A DNA stretch of 64,000 nucleotides from Oscillospiraceae bacterium. Lineage in GTDB: Bacteria; Bacillota; Clostridia; Oscillospirales; Ruminococcaceae. Under the pieces are notes generated by a model. It saw only the letters and a program-made list of their open reading frames with translations, ran no database searches and was not told where the DNA came from. Shown piece by piece: positions 8,493 through 17,747 of the stretch. A program made the position numbers and the translations under genes. Numbering within the stretch: position 1 is the stretch's first letter; each line of letters opens with the position of its first letter. The stretch is taken from assembly GCA_004556975.1 (NCBI GenBank), contig SFFD01000002.1:1-64000 (forward strand). Direction: 5' to 3'.

Positions 8493-9815
8493 ATGGCGGA
8501 CAAGGCAAGATTACTTGCGGCAAGGGCGCTTTTGAGGGTGTCCTCCGGCGGTTTTTCAAACATAGTTCTGGATTCCATGCTGGAGGAAGCAAAGCTTGAC
8601 CAAAGGGACAGAGCGTTTGCAAGCGCGCTTTTTTACGGAGTGCTTGAGCGAAGGATAACCATAGATATTTTAATAAAAAAATATTCCTCCACCCCGCCGG
8701 AAAAGCTTGATCCGGAGGCGGCGGAGGTGCTTCGCATGGGGTTTTATCAGATACTCTATATGAATTCCGTGCCTGACAACGCCGCTGTCAACGAATCGGT
8801 GGAGCTTATTAAAGCGCTTGGCTTTCCCAAGGCTTCCGGCTTTGTCAACGGAATTTTAAGGGCGTTTATCCGCAACGGAAAGAACGCGGATTTCAGCCGT
8901 ATGCCGGGCATAGAGCGCCTTTCCGCGGAGTATTCCGCTCCGCTTTGGCTCTGTAAAAAGTGGTGCCTTGAATTTGGGCCGCAAAGAACGCAGAAAGCCC
9001 TTCGTGCCTGTCTCGGCGCTCCGCCGATTTATGCCAGGGTGAATACGGTAAAAACCGATGCCGATGCGGTTTGCACCGCCCTTTGCGAAGAGGGCGCGAA
9101 CGCACGCCGTACTGAAGTGCTGCCCAACGCGGTTATTATAGATTCCGCCGCGCCCCAGAATACGAAAGCATATAAACAGGGACTTTTTCATGTTCAGGAT
9201 ATTTCAAGCCAGTTTTGCGCCGCGGCGCTTGGGGCAAAGGCGGGAGAAAGGGTGCTTGACGTTTGCGCGGCGCCCGGCGGAAAAACCTTCACCGTGGCGG
9301 AAATTATGGAAAACCGCGGCGAAATTGTTGCCTGCGACCTTCACGCAAAGCGCGCCGGGCTTGTTAAAAGCGGCGGCGAGCGCCTTGGTCTTGATATAAT
9401 CACGGCAAAGGCAAACGACGCCACGGTTTATAACGAAGGGCTTGGCAAATTTGACCGGGTGCTTTGCGATGTGCCGTGTTCCGGCCTCGGCGTAATACGC
9501 AGAAAGCCGGAAATCCGCTTTAAGAAGCCGGAGGATATGACGTCGCTTCCGAAAATTCAGTATAGAATTGCGGCAACCTCCGCAAAATATCTTAATGAAG
9601 GCGGCGTGCTGGTGTATTCCACCTGCACCCTCTCGAAAGACGAAAACGAAAACGTGGTTAAGCAGCTTATGGAGCGGGAAGGGCTTTTGCCCGACCGATT
9701 GCCGGAGGAGCTGCAAAAATATTCGGCGGACGGATATTCCGTTACGCTGCTGCCGGGAGAAATCAATTCCGACGGCTTCTATTTCGCAAGATTAAGAAAG
9801 GGGAAAGCCGAATGA
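8493..9815 (+). CDS. rsmB: 16S rRNA m5C967 methyltransferase RsmB
   Basis: RsmB methylates C967 of 16S rRNA using S-adenosylmethionine. The 440-residue product has an N-terminal NusB-like RNA-binding domain (residues 1-130), the AdoMet motif DVCAAPGGKT near 255, and the two catalytic cysteines of m5C methylases in DVPCSGLG (near 330) and YSTCTLSKDENE (near 376). TAAGGAGA precedes the ATG. The end overlaps rlmN by four bases (ATGA). Confidence 0.95.
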   Translation: MADKARLLAARALLRVSSGGFSNIVLDSMLEEAKLDQRDRAFASALFYGVLERRITIDILIKKYSSTPPEKLDPEAAEVLRMGFYQILYMNSVPDNAAVNESVELIKALGFPKASGFVNGILRAFIRNGKNADFSRMPGIERLSAEYSAPLWLCKKWCLEFGPQRTQKALRACLGAPPIYARVNTVKTDADAVCTALCEEGANARRTEVLPNAVIIDSAAPQNTKAYKQGLFHVQDISSQFCAAALGAKAGERVLDVCAAPGGKTFTVAEIMENRGEIVACDLHAKRAGLVKSGGERLGLDIITAKANDATVYNEGLGKFDRVLCDVPCSGLGVIRRKPEIRFKKPEDMTSLPKIQYRIAATSAKYLNEGGVLVYSTCTLSKDENENVVKQLMEREGLLPDRLPEELQKYSADGYSVTLLPGEINSDGFYFARLRKGKAE

Positions 9816-10873
9816 CCGACCTTCGCTCTCTTACATATGAAAAGCTCTGCGAAGAGGTAAAGGCAATGGGTCTTCCCGCCTTCCGCGGAAAGCAGATTTA
9901 CGAATGGCTGCACCAAAAGCGCGCCATGAGCTATGATGAGATGACAAACCTGCCCTCCGCCCTGCGCGAACGGCTGAAAAAAGAATATCCCCTTGCAGAC
10001 GTGAGCATTGAGCAAAAGCTTGTTTCAAAAATCGACGGCACGGTAAAGTACCTTTTCCGTCTTGGCGACGGCGAGCATGTCGAGGGCGTGCGCATGGCGT
10101 ATAAGCGGGGCGGAAGCCTTTGCATTTCAACCCAGTGCGGCTGCCGAATGGGCTGCACCTTCTGCGCTTCAACCCTTACGGGGCTGTGCCGCAACCTCAC
10201 TCCGTCGGAAATGCTCTGCGAGGTGTACCTTGCGGCGCGGGACGCGGAGGAAAACGGCGAAAAAATTGCTTCCATGGTGCTTATGGGCATAGGCGAGCCC
10301 CTTGACAACTTTGACAACGTCATGGATTTTCTCACCATAGTTACATCGGAGCAGGGCTTTAACCTCGGCATGAGGCATATTTCCCTTTCCACCTGCGGGC
10401 TTGTGGATAAAATATATAAGCTTGCGGAAAGAAAGCTTCAGCTTACTCTTTCGGTTTCGCTTCACGCGCCGAACGATGAAATCCGCCGCAGAACAATGCC
10501 GGTTGCCCGACGCTGGCCTATAAACGAGCTTATCAAGGCGTGCAAGGACTATTTTGATACCACCGGGCGGCGAATTTCCTTTGAATACGCCCTTATTGAC
10601 GGAGTGAACGACCGGCCGGAGCACGCCATGGAGCTTATCGCGCTGCTTAAGGGTATGGGAGCCCACGTAAACCTTATTCCGGTCAATAAGGTCAATGAAA
10701 CCGGCTATCGCCGGGGCAAGCGCGAAAGCGTTGAAGCCTTTTGCAGGCTGCTTAACGACAACGGGCAGAACGCCACCGTTCGCCGTGAGCTTGGCAGCGA
10801 CATAAACGCCGCCTGCGGCCAGCTTCGCCGCAGCGTTATGAACAAAGACCGCGGCGGAACCTTTTCTGAATGA
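9812..10873 (+). CDS. rlmN: Dual-specificity 23S rRNA/tRNA m2A methyltransferase RlmN
   Basis: RlmN is a radical-SAM methylase that methylates C2 of A2503 in 23S rRNA and A37 of some tRNAs. The Cx3Cx2C cluster motif CGCRMGCTFC lies near residues 109-118. The catalytic region QCG/GIGEPLDNFDNV and the C-terminal TVRRELGSDINAACGQL, which carries the methyl-carrier Cys, are both present. The 353-residue length is typical. It is translationally coupled to rsmB. Confidence 0.97.
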   Translation: MTDLRSLTYEKLCEEVKAMGLPAFRGKQIYEWLHQKRAMSYDEMTNLPSALRERLKKEYPLADVSIEQKLVSKIDGTVKYLFRLGDGEHVEGVRMAYKRGGSLCISTQCGCRMGCTFCASTLTGLCRNLTPSEMLCEVYLAARDAEENGEKIASMVLMGIGEPLDNFDNVMDFLTIVTSEQGFNLGMRHISLSTCGLVDKIYKLAERKLQLTLSVSLHAPNDEIRRRTMPVARRWPINELIKACKDYFDTTGRRISFEYALIDGVNDRPEHAMELIALLKGMGAHVNLIPVNKVNETGYRRGKRESVEAFCRLLNDNGQNATVRRELGSDINAACGQLRRSVMNKDRGGTFSE

Positions 10874-10889
10874 TATTTGGGCAAAATAT

Positions 10890-10918
10890 TTGACATACGG
10901 TAAAATAAGATATAAAAT
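10890..10918 (+). promoter_or_regulatory. SigA-type promoter before prpC
   Basis: TTGACA (10890-10895) and TAAAAT (10913-10918) are 17 bp apart in the short gap after rlmN. This allows the phosphatase-kinase-GTPase genes to be expressed separately from the upstream block. Confidence 0.65.
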
Positions 10919-10975
10919 CATAAGATAGGCAAAGTATGCAAAGTAAAAAACCGTTTTTGACAAGAGGTGAATGAT

Positions 10976-11707
10976 ATGTTGAAAGCAGTGGGCAAAACGG
11001 ATATAGGCAACATAAGGGAAATCAACCAGGATGATTTCAACTGCGGAGTGCTTGGGGACGACGCTGTATTTGCCGTTGTGTGCGACGGAATGGGCGGCGA
11101 AAAAGGCGGACACATTGCAAGCCGCACGGCCGCCGATATTGTTACTGACAGCGTTACTGCGGCTTACGGAAGCGGGTTCGGGGATAATTCAATCCGCGGA
11201 ATACTTCAGACGGCGGTCACTGCGGCAAACGTTTCTGTTTTCGACCGCTCTCAGCGAGACCCGGACCTTCGCGGCATGGGCACCACCATTGTTGCGTGTA
11301 TGGTATGCGACGGAATTGCTCACATTGTGCATGCAGGCGACAGCCGGGCATATCATGTTACTGCCGACGGAATTGAGCAGATGACAAAAGACCACTCTGT
11401 GGTTCAGCTTCTTGTTGACAGAGGAGAAATTACTCAGGACGAAGCGCGCTTTCATCCTAAAAAGCATTTTATAACCCGTGCCCTTGGCGTTATGTCAATA
11501 ATCGACCTTGATTATTGCGAATTTTCACTTAACGAGGGCGAAGCCATAATAATATGCACCGACGGGCTTTCAAACTATTTTACAAACGGCGAACTTTTTG
11601 ACATGATTAAATCCGCAGGGTACGGAAAATGTGTTGATAAGCTTATAAACGCCGCAAAAAAAGCCGGCGGAGCAGACAACATAACCGTGGTTTGCATTTC
11701 AAGGTAA
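10976..11707 (+). CDS. prpC: PP2C-family Ser/Thr protein phosphatase (PrpC/Stp)
   Basis: This metal-dependent phosphatase reverses phosphorylation by the neighbouring PASTA kinase. The 243-residue product carries PP2C motifs in order: NQDD (metal ligand), VVCDGMGGEKGG, HAGDSRAY, TKDHSV, and IICTDGLSNY near the end with ADNITVVCI. A GTG lies 9 bp upstream in frame, but it falls inside AGAGGTG, the ribosome site, so I place the start at the ATG. It precedes prkC by 31 bp. Confidence 0.95.
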   Translation: MLKAVGKTDIGNIREINQDDFNCGVLGDDAVFAVVCDGMGGEKGGHIASRTAADIVTDSVTAAYGSGFGDNSIRGILQTAVTAANVSVFDRSQRDPDLRGMGTTIVACMVCDGIAHIVHAGDSRAYHVTADGIEQMTKDHSVVQLLVDRGEITQDEARFHPKKHFITRALGVMSIIDLDYCEFSLNEGEAIIICTDGLSNYFTNGELFDMIKSAGYGKCVDKLINAAKKAGGADNITVVCISR

Positions 11708-11738
11708 TTCAAAAAAACGCTAAGGCCGGAGGAGCTTA

Positions 11739-13658
11739 ATGGACAGATATATAGGGAAAAAACTTGATGGGCGGTATGAAATACAAGAGATTATCGGCGT
11801 CGGCGGAATGGCCAACGTTTACCGCGCATACGACAGCATTGACGACCGCACCGTTGCGGTAAAAATACTGCGGGATGAGCATATGCAGAACGACGAGCTT
11901 CTGCGCCGCTTCCGCAACGAGTCAAAAGCCATTGCGGTGCTTTCGCACCCCAATATTGTAAAGGTGTATGACGTCAGCTTTAACGAGGATATTCAGTACA
12001 TTGTTATGGAATACATCGACGGAATCACCCTTAAAGAATATATCGAACAGCAAAAAGTGCTTCGCTGGAAAGAGGCAGTGCACTTTACCGTTCAGATTCT
12101 GCGCGCGCTTCAGCACGCCCACGACAAGGGAATTGTTCACAGGGATATCAAGCCCCAGAACATTATGCTTCTTGCAGACGGAACAATTAAGGTGGCGGAT
12201 TTCGGCATTGCGAGGTTTGCAAGGTCAAGCCAGCAGACCGTTACCGATAAAGCCATAGGCTCCGTACACTACATCAGTCCGGAGCAGGCAAAGGGCGACG
12301 TCACCGACGAAAAGAGCGACATATATTCCGTGGGCGTCATGCTTTATGAAATGACCACCGGAAAGCTGCCCTTTGACGCGGAAAGCCCCGTTTCGGTTGC
12401 TTTGCAGCAGATTCAGAGCCAGCCGAAAACGCCGCGCAGCATAAATCCGGATATTCCGGAGGGGCTTGAGGATATAATAATCCGCGCCATGCAGAAGGAC
12501 CCTGCGCGGCGGTATCAGTCCGCAGCGGAAATGCTTCGGGATATAGACGAGTTCAAACGCGACCCCACAGTAAGCTTTGAATATAAATATACCGAACCTG
12601 AAGAAATGTCGATTACAGAAAACTTTGCAAAAACCGCAAAAAAGACGAAAAAAATCAAGGATGAACAGGTGCGTTCCGCACCGGTTGTTCCGGTGCTTAC
12701 GGGAATTACCGTTGCGTTCATCATTGTGGCAATACTTTTCCTCATCGGAATTATGGCGATGGTTCGCCCTTTTGAGGAAGTCCCCGATACCACCGCCCCG
12801 AACCTTATCGGAATGGACATTACAGAGGCAAAAAAGCAATATCCCGGTTTTGATATAGAGGTGGAATCCTCTGCATTTCACGATTCTTACGATAAAGACG
12901 TTATTTATTATCAGAACGTGAAGCCGGGAATGACGGTTAAGGAAAAAAGCACCATAAAGGTTAAAATTTCAAGCGGAGTTCAGACCTTCAGCCTTGCCGA
13001 TTATACCAATTTTGAAGAAAATCAGGTTTACGCGATTCTGAGTGAAAATGATGTAGAATTTAACCGTATTTATGACTGGAATGACAATATTCCTGAAGGA
13101 TATGTTATTTCAACTGAGCCGGGCGCTGATACGGTTGTGGATAAAGGAACTGTTGTTATAATTCGTATAAGTAAAGGGCCGGAAACTACTTACGTAGAGG
13201 TTCCACCGGTGATTGGATACAAGCTTAACGATGCAAAGCTTATGCTTAATTCCGCGGGGATCAAAATAGGAAGCGTAACAAGAGTTGACAGCACCCAGGC
13301 GGGCACCGTAATTCTTGACCAGAGTCTTGCGGCGGGTACCCAGGTTCAGAAGGGCACCACCATTGACCTTGTAATAGCGATGGAACGCGACAGCGAAGAC
13401 AATTCCGTCACTCTTGATATTCCGCTGCCCGAAGAAAACAGGGAAGTGCAGGTTGAAGCATTTATAAACGGAAGCCCGGCCGCCGCAGAAACCGTTAACC
13501 CGTATATGATTTCAAGCTGGACGGTAACCCTTACCGGCGAGGGCATAAGTACGGTAAGCATATATTATGACGACCGGTTCTACCGGGCGTACTCCGTCGA
13601 CTTTACCGACTGCACCTATATGCTGGTAAGCGACAGCTCCTCTGACTTCGGCGGCTGA
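11739..13658 (+). CDS. prkC: PASTA-domain Ser/Thr protein kinase PrkC
   Basis: This membrane kinase senses peptidoglycan fragments and controls growth and spore germination in Firmicutes. The 639-residue protein has an N-terminal kinase domain (glycine loop GVGGMANV, HRDIKPQN near residue 134, DFGIAR near 154), a juxtamembrane linker, one transmembrane helix near 316-340 (TGITVAFIIVAILFLIGIMA), three extracellular PASTA repeats from about 352 to 550, and a C-terminal Ig-like tail of about 85 residues. CCGGAGGAG precedes the ATG. The partner phosphatase is immediately upstream and RsgA, a GTPase reported as a PrkC target in Bacillus, is immediately downstream. Confidence 0.96.
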   Translation: MDRYIGKKLDGRYEIQEIIGVGGMANVYRAYDSIDDRTVAVKILRDEHMQNDELLRRFRNESKAIAVLSHPNIVKVYDVSFNEDIQYIVMEYIDGITLKEYIEQQKVLRWKEAVHFTVQILRALQHAHDKGIVHRDIKPQNIMLLADGTIKVADFGIARFARSSQQTVTDKAIGSVHYISPEQAKGDVTDEKSDIYSVGVMLYEMTTGKLPFDAESPVSVALQQIQSQPKTPRSINPDIPEGLEDIIIRAMQKDPARRYQSAAEMLRDIDEFKRDPTVSFEYKYTEPEEMSITENFAKTAKKTKKIKDEQVRSAPVVPVLTGITVAFIIVAILFLIGIMAMVRPFEEVPDTTAPNLIGMDITEAKKQYPGFDIEVESSAFHDSYDKDVIYYQNVKPGMTVKEKSTIKVKISSGVQTFSLADYTNFEENQVYAILSENDVEFNRIYDWNDNIPEGYVISTEPGADTVVDKGTVVIIRISKGPETTYVEVPPVIGYKLNDAKLMLNSAGIKIGSVTRVDSTQAGTVILDQSLAAGTQVQKGTTIDLVIAMERDSEDNSVTLDIPLPEENREVQVEAFINGSPAAAETVNPYMISSWTVTLTGEGISTVSIYYDDRFYRAYSVDFTDCTYMLVSDSSSDFGG

Positions 13659-13672
13659 TTTGCGGAGGAAGA

Positions 13673-14605
13673 ATGTCTGAAATAAAAAATATTCATGAAA
13701 CGGATGATAAGTCCCTTCCGAAAGCGGAGGGACTTATCATTAAGGCTACCGGCGGATTTTATTATGTGCTCTGCGGCAAGGTGACCTACGAATGCCGCGC
13801 CAGAGGCGTTTTTCGCAAGCGGGAGCAGTCGCCGCTCGTGGGCGACAGAGTTACTGTTTCCGTTTTGCCGAACGAAAAGGGCTATATCTACGCCATTCAC
13901 GAAAGAAAAAACTCCCTCGTGCGGCCGCCGCTTGCGAACATAGATCAGCTTGTGATGGTGGTCTCCGTGGCGGAGCCTGCACCGAATTTGCTCGTTATGG
14001 ACAAGCTTATTGCGGTGGCCGAGCATCAGGATGTGGAACCGGTGCTCGTTTTTACGAAATGTGATTTGGCAGACCCGGAGCCTTATGCTCAAATTTACCG
14101 CAGGGCGGGTTTTGAGGTATATGAGGTGTGCTCAAAAGAGCACCGTGGCACAGAAGCGGTGCTCGAAATGCTTAAAGGCAAAGTAAGCGCTTTTTGCGGC
14201 AATTCGGGAGCGGGAAAATCCACTTTACTGAACGAAATTTTGCCGGAGCTTTCGCTTTCTACCGCGGAAATAAGCAAAAAGCTGGGGCGGGGACGGCATA
14301 CAACCCGCCATACCGAGCTTTTTGCCGTCGAAGGCGGCGGCTGGGTCGCCGATACGCCGGGATTTTCCGCCATTGAGATGGAACGCATGGAAATAATCCG
14401 CAAGGAAGCGCTGCAATATTGCTTCCGTGAGTTTGAGCCTTATATAATGAAGTGCAGATTTACCGGGTGCAGCCATGTTTCCGAAAAGGGGTGCGCGGTT
14501 CTTGCAGCAAAGGAAGCGGGAATTATTCCGGAAAGCCGCCACAGAAATTACTGCATTATGTACGAGGAAGCAAAGCAGATTAAAGAATGGGAACTGGATA
14601 AATAA
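13673..14605 (+). CDS. rsgA: Small ribosomal subunit biogenesis GTPase RsgA
   Basis: RsgA is a circularly permuted GTPase that matures 30S subunits. The 310-residue product has the N-terminal OB fold, then the permuted G motifs: FTKCDL (G4) comes before GNSGAGKSTLLN (G1, near residue 176) and DTPGF (G3). A C-terminal zinc site Cx4CxHx5C (CRFTGCSHVSEKGC) lies near 260. GGAGGAAG precedes the ATG, 14 bp after prkC. A terminator directly follows. Confidence 0.96.
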   Translation: MSEIKNIHETDDKSLPKAEGLIIKATGGFYYVLCGKVTYECRARGVFRKREQSPLVGDRVTVSVLPNEKGYIYAIHERKNSLVRPPLANIDQLVMVVSVAEPAPNLLVMDKLIAVAEHQDVEPVLVFTKCDLADPEPYAQIYRRAGFEVYEVCSKEHRGTEAVLEMLKGKVSAFCGNSGAGKSTLLNEILPELSLSTAEISKKLGRGRHTTRHTELFAVEGGGWVADTPGFSAIEMERMEIIRKEALQYCFREFEPYIMKCRFTGCSHVSEKGCAVLAAKEAGIIPESRHRNYCIMYEEAKQIKEWELDK

Positions 14606-14636
14606 AAAAGACGTGCTCAAATGAGCACGTCTTTTT
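14605..14636 (+). terminator. Intrinsic terminator after rsgA
   Basis: The arms ACGTGCTCA and TGAGCACGT with flanking A and T runs form a hairpin ending in CTTTTT. The symmetric A/T flanks let it serve spoVM on the opposite strand as well. Its arms contain the octamer motif described in the findings. Confidence 0.88.
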
Positions 14637-14672
14637 AGTACATTCCGCTTTTACGGGACATATTCGATGCGT

Positions 14673-14765
14673 TTACACGCCGTCGGCGTCTTCCCTATCA
14701 ATTTTGAAAAGCATACGAAGCAGCGGAGCAAGAAATTTAGGGCTGCTCCAGACGACTATTTTCAT
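14673..14765 (-). CDS. spoVM: Stage V sporulation protein M (SpoVM)
   Basis: A 30-codon frame on the minus strand begins MKIVVWSSPKF and continues LAPLLRMLFKIDRED. This matches the pattern of SpoVM, a short amphipathic helix that binds the convex forespore membrane and anchors the SpoIVA coat basement layer. The B. subtilis protein has 26 residues with a PKFLG turn, and the Pro-Lys-Phe-Leu element is conserved here. A strong CGGAGGTG lies 5 bp upstream of the ATG. Synteny supports the call, since spoVM follows the priA-rsgA block in Bacillus too, although here it is on the opposite strand. The residues after RED are a short extra acidic tail. Confidence 0.88.
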   Translation of the reverse strand: MKIVVWSSPKFLAPLLRMLFKIDREDADGV

Positions 14766-14787
14766 AAAAACACCTCCGTTTAAAATT

Positions 14788-14934
14788 TCAGCGGCAGCGT
14801 GAAAATGCTATAAGTAAAACGGCAAGCAGAAACAAAAGCGGACAAAGCGGAAACAAAAGCCCGATTAAAAGTCCCGCCGCAAACCAAAGCGCGGGCTTTT
14901 GAAGAAAATACAGGCATCGCCGCTGACGTTTCAT
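14788..14934 (-). CDS. 48-residue basic-hydrophobic membrane peptide upstream of spoVM
   Basis: This frame encodes 48 residues: a basic head (MKRQRRC), then an almost wholly hydrophobic stretch from about residue 15 to 44 (PALWFAAGLLIGLLFPLCP and LLFLLAVLLIAF), ending SRCR. CGGAGG lies 7 bp before the ATG. It ends 22 bp before the spoVM start on the same strand, so both are probably one transcript. I do not recognise a named family. Position, a good ribosome site and an intact frame argue that it is real. The leader contains CATAGAAT at 14963-14970, which resembles a mother-cell SigE -10 box, but I could not identify a convincing -35. Confidence 0.6.
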   Translation of the reverse strand: MKRQRRCLYFLQKPALWFAAGLLIGLLFPLCPLLFLLAVLLIAFSRCR

Positions 14935-15053
14935 AGCCGGCCTCCGAAAATGATTTTGATATATTCTATGCCGAAACAGGGCGGCGGGTTACTGCGGGAA
15001 TTTTTTTATGGGGCGGCGCATAGCTTTTTAATAACAAAAGCGAGGTGTGACGC

Positions 15054-16250
15054 ATGAAAAAAATTTTCTCCATTGCCATGGCAATTCTGATTGTTTTTAC
15101 GGCGGCGATGACCGCCGAAGGCGAAAGACTTACGACGCCGGAGGAGCTTGGCAAAATAAAAAAGGCGGCAGATGTTGACCCAAACCTTACCATATCGGCA
15201 AAATCCGCGATTTTGATAGAACGCTCCACCGGCACGGTGATTTTTGAGCACGACGCCGATAAACAGATGCCTCCGGCATCCATTACAAAAATAATGACTC
15301 TGCTTTTGGTGTTTGAGGCGATGGATGAAGGCAAATTTACAATGGAAACAGAAATTTCGGCAAGCGAACACGCGTGTTCCATGGGCGGCAGCCAAATCTG
15401 GCTTGAGCCGGGCGAGGTTTTTACGGTGAACGAGCTGCTGAAAGCGGCGGCGATAAGCTCTGCCAATGACGCCTGCGTGGCCCTTGGCGAGGCGGTTTCC
15501 GGCAGCGAGGAAGCTTTTGTGGAGCTTATGAACGCAAGGGCGGCGGAACTGGGGATGAAAAACACCGTGTTTAAAAACTGCACGGGGCTTGACGCCGAAG
15601 GCCATCTTTCCACCGCAAGGGACATTGCCGTTATGTCCGCGGAGCTGCTTTCGCACCCGGAAATAAAAAACTATTCCACCGTCTGGATGGACAGCCTGCG
15701 GGGCGGCGAAACGGAGCTTACGAACACAAACAGGCTTGTGCGGTTCTATAAAGGCTGCACCGGGCTTAAAACCGGTTCCACGGACGAAGCGGGGTGCTGT
15801 CTTTCGGCTTCGGCGGAGCGCGACGGCATGGAGCTTGTTTCGGTTACCCTCGGTTCGCCCAATACGGACGAACGCTTTGCCGCCGGACGCAAGCTTCTTG
15901 ATTACGGCTTTGCGAATTTTGCGCTTGTAAGGATGACGCCGCCGGAAGAATATCTTGCGCCGATTGCGGTTTCTCACGGAACGGAGGAAACCGTACAGCC
16001 CGTTTGCCAAGAAACGCCGGCGTTTTTGCTGAAAAAAGGGCAGCGCGACGGTGTGGAGCAATCCGTTTATCTTCCGGAAAAGCTGGAAGCTCCGATAAAA
16101 TCGGGGGACGTCATCGGAAGAGTGACTGTCACCCTTAACGGAGGCGAAATAGGCGGTTACGACATAGTCGCGGCAGAGGATGTGCCGCGTATGGGACTTT
16201 TATCCGCCCTTAAAAAGCTGTTTTTTGAGGCGGTAAGGACTGCTCCGTAA
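15054..16250 (+). CDS. D-alanyl-D-alanine carboxypeptidase, DacF/DacB type
   Basis: This serine DD-carboxypeptidase (peptidase S11) trims D-Ala from peptidoglycan stem peptides outside the membrane. The 398-residue protein has a signal peptide (FSIAMAILIVFTAAMTAEG), the SxxK motif in PASITK near residue 74, the SxN motif in SSAND near 135, and KTG in GLKTGST near 239. The C-terminal beta domain and a final amphipathic segment (SALKKLFFEAV) fit membrane anchoring. GAGGTG precedes the ATG. It is divergent from the spoVM pair, which suggests, but does not prove, a sporulation role like DacF. Confidence 0.92.
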   Translation: MKKIFSIAMAILIVFTAAMTAEGERLTTPEELGKIKKAADVDPNLTISAKSAILIERSTGTVIFEHDADKQMPPASITKIMTLLLVFEAMDEGKFTMETEISASEHACSMGGSQIWLEPGEVFTVNELLKAAAISSANDACVALGEAVSGSEEAFVELMNARAAELGMKNTVFKNCTGLDAEGHLSTARDIAVMSAELLSHPEIKNYSTVWMDSLRGGETELTNTNRLVRFYKGCTGLKTGSTDEAGCCLSASAERDGMELVSVTLGSPNTDERFAAGRKLLDYGFANFALVRMTPPEEYLAPIAVSHGTEETVQPVCQETPAFLLKKGQRDGVEQSVYLPEKLEAPIKSGDVIGRVTVTLNGGEIGGYDIVAAEDVPRMGLLSALKKLFFEAVRTAP

Positions 16251-16290
16251 AATAAAATTGCATGAAATTCAATTTTAACGGAAAGATTAC

Positions 16291-16320
16291 TTGCAAAACT
16301 TCGGGATTTAGGCTATTATA
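16291..16320 (+). promoter_or_regulatory. Likely SigA promoter for pgi
   Basis: TTGCAA (16291-16296) and TATTAT (16315-16320) are separated by 18 bp, 36 bp upstream of the pgi start. Confidence 0.5.
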
Positions 16321-16356
16321 TAAATAGGAAAATATCAGCTTCAAGGGGTGTTGACA

Positions 16357-17688
16357 TTGCCGCAAATTAACCTTGACTATCTGAAGGACTTCGTTTCCGA
16401 AGCCGAAATTTTCTCAAAAAAGAAAGCCGCGGAAAACGCGCTTTCCGCCCTTGTTGACAAAACGGGAGCGGGAGCGGAATTTACCGGCTTTGTAAGCCTT
16501 CCGAAGGACTATGACCGCGGCGAGCTTTTGCGCATAAAGCGCGCGGCGGAGAAAATCCGCAGACAAAGCGACGTGCTTATAGTAATCGGCATAGGCGGCT
16601 CATACCTCGGCGCCCGGGCGGTTATTGAGCTTTTGCAGTCGCCGATGCGCAACAGCCTTCCGCACGAAGGGCCGGAGATTTATTTTGCCGGTTGCAGTCT
16701 TTCGCCGGATTATATGTATGACATTGCGCGCCTTTGCGAGGGAAAAGAAATTTCGGTAAACGTAATTTCAAAATCCGGAACGACGACGGAACCGGCGGTT
16801 GCTTTCCGCTTTTTCAGGGAAATGCTTGAAAAGCGCTATGGCAAAGAAGGCGCGAGGAAGCGGATTTTCTGCACTACCGACAAAGAAAAGGGAACTCTTA
16901 AAGCCCTTGCGGACAGAGAGGGTTATGAAACCTTTGTTGTGCCGGATAACATCGGGGGAAGATTTTCGGTTTTGACTCCGGTGGGGCTTTTGCCCATTGC
17001 GGCGGCGGGAATCGACCCGGAAGAGCTGCTTTCAGGCGCGGCCGAAGGTATGAGGGAATATCTTTCACCGAAATTTGAGCAGAATGCCGCCATGCGCTAT
17101 GCGGCGGCGAGGAATATCCTTTATGAAAAGGGCAAGACGCTTGAGCTTTTGGTAAGCTATGACCCGGATTTTCTTCAGATGGCGGAATGGTGGAAGCAGC
17201 TTTTCGGCGAAAGCGAGGGCAAAAACCACAGAGGAATCTTTCCGTGCTCGGCCACGTTTTCAACGGACCTTCATTCCCTTGGTCAGTTTGTTCAGGACGG
17301 AAGCAGAACCATGTTTGAAACTGTTGTGCGCTTCAAACAGGCAAAGCACAGCTTTGCAGTCACAGAAGACAGGGAAAATGCCGACGGACTTAATTTTCTT
17401 GCGGGAATGGACATGGGCGAGATTAACGAAAAGGCACGCCTTGGCACTCTTATTGCCCATACGGAGGGCGGCGTTCCGAACATTATAATCACTTCGGAGG
17501 CAAAAACCCCCAACGAAACGGGCAAGCTGATTTATTTCTTTGAAATAGCTGTTGCAATTTCCGGCTATATGCTTGGGGTGAACCCATTCGACCAGCCGGG
17601 AGTTGAAAGCTATAAGAAAAATATGTTCGCATTGCTTGGAAAACCGGGCTTTGAGGACATAAAAAAGGCTTTGGAAGCCAAAATTTAA
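16357..17688 (+). CDS. pgi: Glucose-6-phosphate isomerase
   Basis: Pgi interconverts glucose-6-phosphate and fructose-6-phosphate in glycolysis. The 443-residue product is the size of Gram-positive enzymes. It shows the sugar-phosphate SIS fold with IGIGGSYLGARAV, SKSGTTTEP, the catalytic glutamate region LFGESEGKN and the C-terminal KNMFALLG. Three in-frame GTG/TTG codons lie close together at 16348, 16351 and 16357. I prefer the TTG at 16357 because AAGGGG is correctly spaced for it only. Confidence 0.95.
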   Translation: MPQINLDYLKDFVSEAEIFSKKKAAENALSALVDKTGAGAEFTGFVSLPKDYDRGELLRIKRAAEKIRRQSDVLIVIGIGGSYLGARAVIELLQSPMRNSLPHEGPEIYFAGCSLSPDYMYDIARLCEGKEISVNVISKSGTTTEPAVAFRFFREMLEKRYGKEGARKRIFCTTDKEKGTLKALADREGYETFVVPDNIGGRFSVLTPVGLLPIAAAGIDPEELLSGAAEGMREYLSPKFEQNAAMRYAAARNILYEKGKTLELLVSYDPDFLQMAEWWKQLFGESEGKNHRGIFPCSATFSTDLHSLGQFVQDGSRTMFETVVRFKQAKHSFAVTEDRENADGLNFLAGMDMGEINEKARLGTLIAHTEGGVPNIIITSEAKTPNETGKLIYFFEIAVAISGYMLGVNPFDQPGVESYKKNMFALLGKPGFEDIKKALEAKI

Positions 17689-17747
17689 CCGACTTCGGTC
17701 AAACTGCGTTCGCGCAATGATAATAAAGAACAGAGGGAGACATAAAA

